A stretch of 64,000 nt of DNA from Chrysaora quinquecirrha (lineage: Eukaryota; Cnidaria; Scyphozoa; Semaeostomeae; Pelagiidae). The notes under the pieces were generated by a model, which saw only the letters and a list, made by a program, of their open reading frames with translations, did not search any database and was not told the origin of the DNA. The stretch's first letter is position 1, and each line of letters starts with the position of its first letter. Both the position numbers and the translations under genes were made by a program. The DNA is taken from the NCBI GenBank assembly GCA_014526335.1, contig JACTAT010000039.1, positions 327,926 through 391,925 of the forward strand. Direction: 5' to 3'. Below, in pieces: positions 43,601 to 64,000 of this stretch.

Positions 43601-46600
43601 GCCCTTGCCTTGAATTGATTTTTTACAGAGGAGCTCACTAGAAGCAACTAACAAGACAAATTGCTATAGTGAAAACAGGCCCCTTTTACTGGAAATAGCA
43701 ACCCTTGAGATTCGCTGCCAGTCCGCCTCTGTAGGTTGAAGTTTACGTGGTTTAAGTTTTGCAAGATTCTGCAACAGGAAACACTTTATATTTTAATTAT
43801 CTACCTAAGGGGATTTCTTTTTTGGCCCATTCGATATATTCGTATGTGTTATTATTACGGAATCAGACATATTTCGTCGGTAGCACTACATAGGCTGTAG
43901 CTAAAGTGCACTGAGCATCGCTTCCATATAGCTTAAGCTACCACAGGCAATGATACTCATTGCCTCTCTGCTTAACACTCATTATGAAAGGGTAGGAATG
44001 AGGGTAAGTGGTCTTAGGATCAGAGGTAGGAGTGGAGCCCCCTTAAATTATACTATGCTTTACGGGTAGCAGCTATCGAAAGAGGAACCTTCGGATCGCC
44101 GCCAACTACAGTCGACCGGCTTACTTACTTACCGCAGGCAAAGTATTTCCATATAGCTATTCTCCCGTTATTTAATATTACATTATCGTCACAAGAAAGC
44201 ATGCGGTCTTTAGATTGCCTCTGGCACGTCTAGACCCATATTTACACGAGCAAAAATGGATCGGATCTTAAGTGGATCCGATCTACTTTTGGTACGGATA
44301 GTTTTTGTGGTTACACAATTTCGTAGGACTAATCCATTTCTGGTCCCCGAATCAACCTACTTTTGGATGCTTTGAAAAACCTTCCAGTTTATATCCGATC
44401 TACTTTTACATCGTGTAAACAGGTGGATCCGATCCAAAACTGGCTTTCTTCAAAAACAATATTACAAATTATTATAGAAATATTCAGCAGCAACGCATGC
44501 GTCAATTGCTAGGCCAAAAAGTGGATCGAGTCCGTGCCTCGTGCAAACGGAAGGCCTAAAACTAGAACTTCTGGATCTGATCCACTTTAGATCCGATCCA
44601 CTTTCTCTCGTGTCATCATCATCTTACTTTCGGCAGCCTGCATCACAACATCGTCTAACTCTTCCTCCATTTTTTCATAAATATGTAATTTATTTTTCAG
44701 TTCTCCTTCTTTGCCTTCTAACTCCGCCAATCGACGACTTGAGGAAATTTGCAACGCATTGTATTCTTTATTGAGAGCCTAGAAAACAGAAAATGTAATC
44801 AAAATTAGCTTAGCAATCAAAGCGTCAAAAATATCTTATGCTTGCATCATGAAAAACTTTTGAGTTGTTAAAAACTTCGAAATTGTAATTTCGAAACATG
44901 TTTGGAAATACTTCAAAGCCTTTTTTCGAATGGCACTTCTCAGAGTAAAAACATCCGAAACAGACCGAAACAATTGACTAAGGCGGAACATATAACCAGT
45001 TGCGGATCGAAATGTACAAATCAGAAAAGTGAAGCTGAATCGGTATTGTGTTTTGAAAACCAATCAGTTGATACAGAGGGATGACCAAAACTAATTGAAG
45101 AGTCCAAGTTAGGGAAACGAACTCTTTCTGTCTACAAAGAAGCGGCCTTAAGGTTTTGATGTGGACAGACTCAAAAACGCCTGTAAGTGAAAAATGATGT
45201 CACTCTGAAAATTATTCGAAAACAATCCTCACTGTGAATTCCTGCACTATCAGGGTGATCTAATAATTGTTGACCGAGGGTAGAATCTAGCTTAAGGGTG
45301 GGTTGTTGCTTTGTATTGTGTGGTCGTTGCTCCCTTTACCGAAAATTGTGTTGACGAATGTTAGTTGGAACATTTTGCTTAATCCTATCCACTAATCTCT
45401 TAGACGTGCAACCTATGTGTCAAACATATTATGCGTTTGACAAACATATTATGGGACGTGGCCATACGGTCAAAAACTTTCAACTTCAATCTGTGAGCTC
45501 AATCTATTTCTATTCTTGATAAAACAATATATTTAATACACTAAAACACAATCAAATTGTTTTGTAGAATTGCTTCTATCTGAAAATACTGTATTATGTC
45601 ATGTAAATATGATACAAAAAAAGATATGGAATATGACAGTACGAAAATGTTCGCTAGTATTGTACTGGCCAAATTTGAAAAGGGCAGAACAATGTTTGAA
45701 ATTGGAATGTCGAATTACCAGGAAGCCCCCCCTTCCCATATAAAAATAGCACACCCCTACGCATATAAAGTGGAAGTGCGAAGCGCACGCATCAAAGTTG
45801 TAATGTGTGGTTTGCATACAGGGATTTGCGAATAGAGGAGACTGGTGAACTGAAGTTTACTGCAGATAACAATCCTGAATGAAGTTTTGTACCTCATTTT
45901 GTTTGCGTAGTTTTTCGCTCTCAAGGTTCGACTTCTTCAAATTTTTACATGTCTCTTCATAAAGCAACTGGAGTCTTTCTGATTCGAAGGATTTCATTCT
46001 GATCTCATTCGCAAGTTCAGATGCTCTGTTTTCTGAAGAAATCTGCACATTTCTGAATCTGATAAGCAAAAAGAAAAAACAGTAAAGTTCAGCCACTTGT
46101 AAGGCCTTGGCCAAACATTCAAACATTGTTGATGAAAACATCTAAACACTTGCTTGTCAAAAACAATGTTAGACGGTTAGGGCACGTTGCTAAACATTGC
46201 TCGTCAAACAGCTTTTCTTTGTGAAAATCAATATTTATTGCTTGACAAGCAAAAATAAGCAAACTTTGTTGTGCCATGTTTTTGAAAAGTTCAAAAAAAC
46301 ACTATTTCTCTTGACACAAGCAAAAATAATCGAAGAGCAATGTTTAGCGACGTGGCAAAATAGTGGGACATTTTGCATATTTCAAATGTTTGACAAACAA
46401 TGTTTGGACGTTTGATCAAGGCCTAACAGCCTACTTTCGATCCTTTTACCAACCCTGTTCTTTAACAAACAATTGCTAGTCGTGAAACGCCTCTTCACCC
46501 TCTGCCAATATTGTTCTAATAGTCGCATTTCCTTTCCTCCAGCTTTGAAACTTTGTGGCCACATTTATTCTTTATTTTTGAAGTTGTTACCCAAGAGATA

Positions 46601-49600
46601 CAGTTGACATCCGCTATCTCGAACTCTCAAGGGAAACTGGCATTTGCTCGAGATAGCGAATGTTCGAAATAACGGATGCCCCATATAAATATAAAAATTA
46701 TAGTTTTTAAGTCAGAAAAGGAACCCCTATTAACGTGCAGGGTTACTGATCCAAAATTTCACCAAACAAGTCTGGTATTTTTTACAAAGGAGTCAAAGCT
46801 CATCTGCTTTCATTCCTACTATTGGTGAAATTGAGATAATGGCGATGCAGCACATCTCGAAAAAGAACAACTTCATCTATTGTATACATGGGCAGCATAT
46901 CACTTAGCTGCTGCCATTCCCGCTCCGCTAGGCGAACTCATACATATTTTCAGCCTGTCTCTTTATCCAGTTCAGCAGAAAATTTGGCAAAGTTCGAGAT
47001 AAAGAGCAGCTTTTCCTCCATGGGAAATCGATAATAGTTCGAGACAGCGAATGTTCGAGATAACGGGGTTCGAGATAGCGGATAATTTTTCTATACAAAC
47101 CCTTATACCAAAACGAGGGGAAATGGAAAATCGTTCGAAATAGCGAATGTTCGAGATAGCGTGCAGTCGAGATAGCGGATGTCAACTGTAGCTACAAAAT
47201 GAGAAAGCTCTTACTCTGCAAGAACCTCTTTATACTTATTCTCTGCATCATTTGCCAAGATTGCAGCTCGTTCTTTCTCCGCTAAGGCATTGTCCCTTGA
47301 TTCTCGTAATGCCCTAAAATACAAGCACGTGTGTTTTTAAAAGAAACTCAGACACGCAATTAAATACCCAAAACTTTAAGAAAATCCAGTACTGGAAATA
47401 TCTTTCAATTCCGCACATCTAAATTAAAAATATTTTCTTCTGTTTTAGCGTAGTTCATCCGCAAAAATGTCATTTTGTGCCATACACAAAGCCAAAAGCC
47501 AAAAAATTCAAATACGATCGACAAATCTAAAACGATTCAAAATATTTTGCACTGAAAAGCAAAAGGAAACTGATGCAGTAGCATGGTGGGACACTGTTTA
47601 AGTTTCAAGACTTCTAGAATCTAAGTAGATTTTCAATGTCATCACAATTTTAAGATTAAGTTATGCAATCCAGGAAAGTTAACGATGAAAAGAATAATCA
47701 GCGGCTTAAACATTTTATGATATAAGAAACAAAAGATGATAAAATGTTTGCTATCGATTTATTTTCGACTGCACATTCCAACAGTTACCAGTCGTCATTT
47801 GTAAGCCCAATCAGCTGGATATATTGGATGTATTGATACATTTTCCTAATTAAATAATTTTTTTACCTGTTTTCTCGCTCGTATATCTCATTTGCGTTTG
47901 ATTTGATTTTGTCTATTTCCATAGATGTTTTTCTCGAAAGTTCCTCAATCTCTCGACGTAATTTTTCCTCGAATTCACTTTTATAATGATCCCTGATATA
48001 GAAAAATCAAAATTAATTCCATAACTTCAGGAAAAGTAGATCGTGAATGTTTTAATAATGAAATGGTGATTTGGAGATGATTTTGAGAAAAGAAAAATAT
48101 TTGTTCGTTGTTAAGAGATGTCTGTTCTAATCAACGTCCATCTTAAAAGATTAATAATTCAGCCCCTTATAAACTCTACTCTGGGAGTCTGATCGACGTG
48201 ATACCATTATCAAGTTTATTGGATTTTAAATGGCTAATTTCAGAATTTAGAAGAGAGGAAAATCAACAATAGCTTTACCTTGAATGAATGTATTTTTCGT
48301 AAAGATTTTCCCTAGATTTTCTCAGATCATCTAACTGTTTGATTGTTTCTTCGAATTTTTGTTCTAAAAATCCATGCCTTGGTTTTAGTTCAGATAACTG
48401 CTTAGATAAATATTCCTTATCTTGCTTTAGAAGATTTATTGATTGACGAACCTCTGTCATCTACAGAACGAAAAAGTTTGTTAAATTAACGAAAAAGAAA
48501 TATATTCCAACAAGTGATACGCATGCGATGCAAATTCTTAAATAAGGATGCACTACCAAACTCTTGTCTGCTAATTGTTTAAGCCTTGGCCAAACGATCA
48601 AACATTTTTTATCCAACATTTTGAATTTGCTTTACAACAGACGTTTGACCGTTTGGGCACATCCAAAAACATTGCTTGACAAGCAAAAGTATCAAAATTT
48701 GTGGCGTGATGTTTTTAAAAACGATGAAATTGTGTTGGACTGGTGTAACGTCAGCATTTGGACGTGCAAAGTAAAGATAAAGTTCTAATATTTACAAATA
48801 TGTCGCACCTCTTTTCGTAGCGTGTCATTTTCAGTGGCTTTCATTTTCAACTCGGCGTTTGTGACAGTAAAATTCTTTCGCATTTCAACAAAATCTCTTT
48901 CGAGTTGGTCTTTCTCGCTGTGTTAAAAAACAAGCATGACAATTAATTCAGTTTTGTGAGGTTAAGTTCACGTCGTGCCAGAGTCCTGTCATGCCAGTGC
49001 GACACTTGATTACATCGTATATTGCGTATTTACCAGAAGTAAAGCGACTCGACTTCACACGACTCCAAAAGACTCTCATCAACAAAGATTTCATCAATTC
49101 ACAATGATCTGACGAAAGTCAGGCCTGCGATTTTGCTACTTTGTTTTGCAGTGAAGGTGAAACAAACAGCTAACAAACAAACAGATAAGAAACAAACAAA
49201 CAAACAAGCAAACAAACAAACAAACAAACAAACAAAGAGAACAGAACAGAACAGAACAGAAAAGACTCACCTTCTGAGCATGTCAAAATTCTCATTTTTG
49301 TAATCCTTCCTTTTTAGCTGATCTCTTAGTTGTTCAATATGCATTTGAAGTTGTTGGCATCTTAAATCTGTTTCTGTTCTAGCATGTCTTTCTTCATCCA
49401 GTTCCTTGGAAAAAAGACATACATATTTTTTAAAGGAACCTTTGGTCTGATGGCTGGAACTCCTTAATCATTTAAGGAAATTAGGTTAAAAGTTCCTTCT
49501 AAGAATTACAGTAGAGGCCAAGGAAGGTTTCCTATAAACAGGTGTAATGAAAACAACCAGAAAAAAACACATAATTTGCATAAGGTTCATACCTTGTAAG

Positions 49601-51057
49601 CTTTCGCAGTTTCCTCCTCCTTGTCTCTTATGTTATTTGCATATAAATCAATTTGATTTTGTTGAGCGTCACATTGGATTTTCAGGGGCTTCAAAGCTTC
49701 ATAGAACTTGAGCTGGAAGCAAAAAATAAACTGAGCATTAAGTTTTTTTCTCAGTATTTATGCATCCTGTGCCCAAACAAAGAGAAAAGTTGTCAGTGCG
49801 GACAGGTGGGCAGCCCCAATTACAGAAACAAGCATATCTTACAAAGAACTAAGAAATTAACAATGTTTTGCTAAGGATGAGTGGAAAAAGGCAATGGAAT
49901 CCAGGCCACACCAGGCATAAATGTGTATGAGTTTAAGGAACAAGAACGGAGCCCTTTCATATGGGAAAATCAGCTGTCCATAGAGGATTATCTTTTGATT
50001 CAGTTTGTTCTATTTTTAGTTCATGTTGGATAAGTTTCGTCCCAATTTTAGAGCCTATTCATTTGAAAATGAAAATCCGATATGAAGGACATCAGATTGG
50101 TGCATTTTGGTGCAAACTCAAGTCACATTTCTATATGCTGGGATTGAAAAGGGTTGTGCGATAAACCACACTCTGAACATGTGCAAGGGTATGCAATTGC
50201 ACATCTTTCTGAGTATGGCCTGGAATCATAGGATGTGGTCTCACCAAGGGAAGAACTGGCAAGGCACAGCTTATATTAGCCCCTGGACTATTAAGTGGTT
50301 GCCCTGTACTAAGCATAGACACCAACAATTGATTCTGAAGATGGCAAGCCAATGTGCCTATACTATATGATTTTCAATCCATCTAACTTTGGTGTGAATG
50401 CTGGAAGTATTCAAAACTGGCCGCACTGTAGTAAATACTCACAGCAATGAATTCTCTCAATGTCTGCTCCTCAAGATCTTTTCCTTTTATAGCAAGATAC
50501 TCATCTTCATCTAGATCCAAATCTGTCAGCATATCTTTTGACTCTATTGCTTTTTCCATCAATTTTTGATTATCAAGGTTCATTTCTTTCTGCTGTTTTA
50601 GCAGTAACTGAATTTCTTTCTTTAGACTGATGTTTTCTTTGTTAGCTTCTGATCTAGCCGAACGTAGCTGATTTTGAAACTGTGCTGTGATAATTTGCTT
50701 CTGATGAATCACATCAGATAGTCTATCTTCCATTTCATCAACTTTATTCAGATGTTCTGCCTTCATTGTATCAATCATAAGATTTTTCTGGCTGAGTTCT
50801 ATTCTCAGCAACTCCAAATCATGCTGAAATTGCTTTTTGTCTATCATTGCTTTGGTCACTTTGACTTCTGAGTCGGCTTCTGTCGCACTTGATGATGTGA
50901 ACAATGAGTCTGTCAAACTATCAAGAGCTGTGGTTTCAAAGTCACTGGTGAGAAGGCTTGTTCCTGTTGCAGTCAGCAAGCTTTGTGTTGTTGAGTCAAT
51001 CCCAGCTGAGAGTGAGGTAGAATCATCTGAAAATATCTTTGAATTTGGCCTTGGCAT
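40629..51057 (-). CDS. PIBF1: PIBF1 / CEP90, nearly complete
   Basis: Thirteen minus-strand exons: 50443-51057, 49593-49712, 49271-49404, 48809-48917, 48279-48460, 47867-47992, 47215-47313, 45893-46052, 44628-44778, 43061-43191, 42306-42390, 41214-41396 and 40629-40688. They total 2,155 coding bases. Phases agree at every join except between 44628 and 43191, where an exon of length 2 mod 3 (about 150 nt expected) was not found. The protein is almost all coiled coil. Blocks recalling human PIBF1 are ELLRIELSQKNLMIDTMKAE, NLLKQDKEYLSKQLSEL, RENLYEKYIHSR, MKSFESERLQLLYEETCKN, IYEKMEEELDDVVMQAAE, QPYNYLIDSIKVRD, MTLDLERLLNQRE and the tail TPKPTIFTKGDAPSWYNKL. With the missing exon it would be about 770 residues; human PIBF1 has 757. 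Family knowledge: a centriolar-satellite and distal-appendage protein needed for ciliogenesis. The N-terminus before KVTKAMIDKK is Ser/Thr-rich and diverged. Confidence 0.94.
40727..41097. repeat. MITE family 4, copy 3
   Basis: Left arm GAGGTCTGGGTCAGCGCGAC, right arm ending ACCCAGACCTCTTTGAAAAG. It is in the last PIBF1 intron, starting 38 nt beyond the acceptor side of the terminal exon. The left arm lacks about 10 bp of the family end. Confidence 0.75.
41466..41985. repeat. MITE family 5: minisatellite-bodied element, copy 2
   Basis: The ends CACCACGGGTAATGTATGTG and, inverted, CACCTCGAGTAATGTATGTG flank a long array of GTACAGTGGAGG-type repeats with TCATCA and ATTCA spacers. Perfect 5-bp flanks GATAT lie on both sides (41461-41465 and 41986-41990). 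It lies in a PIBF1 intron. Confidence 0.75.
42108..42225 (-). repeat. SINE family B fragment
   Basis: On the minus strand GTCAACTCAGCTGTCCATCC and GGTAAATGAGTACCCAG match the tail of the SINE at 59598-59815. The tRNA-like head is mostly lost. Confidence 0.6.
42430..43050 (+). repeat. Pentanucleotide satellite (TCAAG)n with variants
   Basis: About 600 bp of TCAAG units with blocks of TCCAG, TCAGA, TCAGG and TCAAA variants. It is in a PIBF1 intron and ends about 11 nt before the donor of the exon at 43061. The Ser/Gln/Val-rich open frame across it is an artefact. Confidence 0.9.
43192..44242. other. PIBF1 intron region where one exon is expected
   Basis: Phase and comparison with human PIBF1 predict an exon here for the segment after the YEKxExELD block. 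I searched both splice signals and reading frames by eye and found none. Repeat content near 43260-43730 is unassigned. Confidence 0.4.
44243..44613. repeat. MITE family 9 (ACACGAG...GGATCGGATC)
   Basis: ACACGAGCAAAAATGGATCG at the left is mirrored by GATCCGATCCACTTTCTCTC plus GTGT at the right. GGATCCGATC words repeat inside in both senses. Its right end is 12 nt from the PIBF1 donor at 44626-44627. Confidence 0.7.
44870..45180. repeat. MITE family 11 copy
   Basis: Contains TTCTCAGAGTAAAAACATCC, CTAAGGCGGAACATATAACC, GTTTTGAAAACCAATCAG, TTTCTGTCTACAAAGAAGCG and GTTTTGATGTGGACAGAC, in the same order as at 17750-18115. It is in a PIBF1 intron. Confidence 0.6.
46101..46425. repeat. MITE family 1, full copy
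   Basis: AAGGCCTTGGCCAAACATTC at the left is mirrored by GGACGTTTGATCAAGGCCTA at the right. Inner words are TTGCTTGACAAGCAAAAATA. It is in a PIBF1 intron. Confidence 0.75.
46601..47188. mobile_element. Non-autonomous pogo/Tigger-like (Tc1/mariner) element
   Basis: 588 bp bounded by identical terminal inverted repeats of about 22 bp that begin CAGTTGACATCCGCTATCTC. TA lies at both edges (46599-46600 and 47189-47190), as expected for the superfamily. Inner GTTCGAGATAACGG-type words repeat in both senses. No transposase frame is present. Confidence 0.8.
48581..48790. repeat. MITE family 1, truncated copy
   Basis: The left end AAGCCTTGGCCAAACGATCA and the middle TTGCTTGACAAGCAAAAGTA are present; the inverted right end is missing. 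It stops about 17 nt short of the PIBF1 donor at 48807. Confidence 0.6.
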
Positions 51058-51589
51058 CTTTTTTAGATTTGATTAATTTGCAAGATTATTGTCTTGTTTA
51101 CCCGGAAGATTTCATGGCAGGTCGAAAATCCATGAATTCTTTGTCTGAACAAGGTCAGAACAAGAGAAGGCCAACCTAGGCTATGCTTTTTTATAGGCCT
51201 TCCATATGCAGGCAACTCAAGACTTTCCTATCATAAACAGCAACAAGAATGATTTCCAGTGTTGTTCCAATAGAAATTTCGTTGGGTTTTCAACGAAGAT
51301 CGGCTATAAAGACAAATTCAAAATAAGTTTAAATTTACCAAGCTCTTTTGCCGCCATTTCAAATTTTGTGTAGATTTCTGGAATTGAGGTGAATTAATTA
51401 CGCGGGACCACACGCATAAGTTAACTAACAGCCGCGCGGGGTAGCTCGCGGTCCCACGCGGACAACGCGGTTTGGGAAATACATGCGCAAAGCTGCGGAT
51501 GTTTGCTTTGCGATTCAAAGGAGAAGGAGAAATGGAGTTCGGATGAAATTTGAAGGCAGAGAAAGGCGAAAGTTTTCCAGTAATTAGGC
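51058..51589. promoter_or_regulatory. Likely shared bidirectional promoter, PIBF1 / ZDHHC
   Basis: The two ATGs face away from each other, 532 bp apart. The right half (51400-51500) is GC-richer with CGCGG words. No repeat from the families above interrupts it. The role is inferred from arrangement. Confidence 0.5.
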
Positions 51590-63988
<12,399 letters not shown>

Positions 63989-64000
63989 GTATGTTGGCAG

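Overview
This is eukaryotic nuclear DNA: split genes with GT-AG introns of roughly 0.1 to 5.6 kb, AT-rich, no operons, and very dense in small repeats. The mix points to an early-branching metazoan, most likely a cnidarian, perhaps an anthozoan. The evidence is human-like exon structure in conserved genes, intronless rhodopsin-class GPCRs, an interstitial TTAGGG-type tract and many palindromic MITEs. I cannot name the species.

Layout. (1) 410-6434, minus: an IFRD1/2-like gene, 8 exons, whose 3' part lies left of the window. (2) 7021-8679, plus: a complete 74-residue TMEM167B (kish-B) gene, head-to-head with IFRD, whose first intron appears to be GC-AG. (3) 10836-20495, minus: a complete nine-exon MAPKAPK2/3 kinase of 362 residues. 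(4) 24032-26037, plus: an incomplete model of a small C-terminal zinc-ribbon protein. (5) 28249-32178: a hAT (ZMYM1/DUF4371-type) transposon with one frameshift. (6) 33680-35040: a 1.3 kb polypyrimidine array. (7) 37986-39524, plus: an intronless GPCR with a very long third intracellular loop. (8) 40629-51057, minus: PIBF1/CEP90, 13 exons found and one apparently missing. (9) 51590-63988 and beyond, plus: a DHHC palmitoyltransferase of the ZDHHC2/15/20 group, head-to-head with PIBF1. (10) 55615-56769, minus: a second intronless GPCR nested in a DHHC intron.

The genes do not form a pathway. Two close head-to-head pairs (IFRD/TMEM167B, 586 bp; PIBF1/ZDHHC, 532 bp) probably share promoters. TMEM167B and MAPKAPK are convergent, as are GPCR-1 and PIBF1.

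Much of the rest is repeats. I recognise about a dozen families of short palindromic elements, several with 2 to 6 copies in this window, two or more SINE-like families, minisatellites and microsatellites. The items most worth a second look are: a 462-bp insertion with a 15-bp target duplication and hammerhead-like motifs in both inverted arms; a MITE family made of minisatellite; an alternative DHHC tail exon carrying a stop; element ends lying 9 to 35 nt from splice donors; and a 31-bp-arm hairpin near the right end. All exon borders were read by eye from splice signals and remembered family sequences; no search was run.
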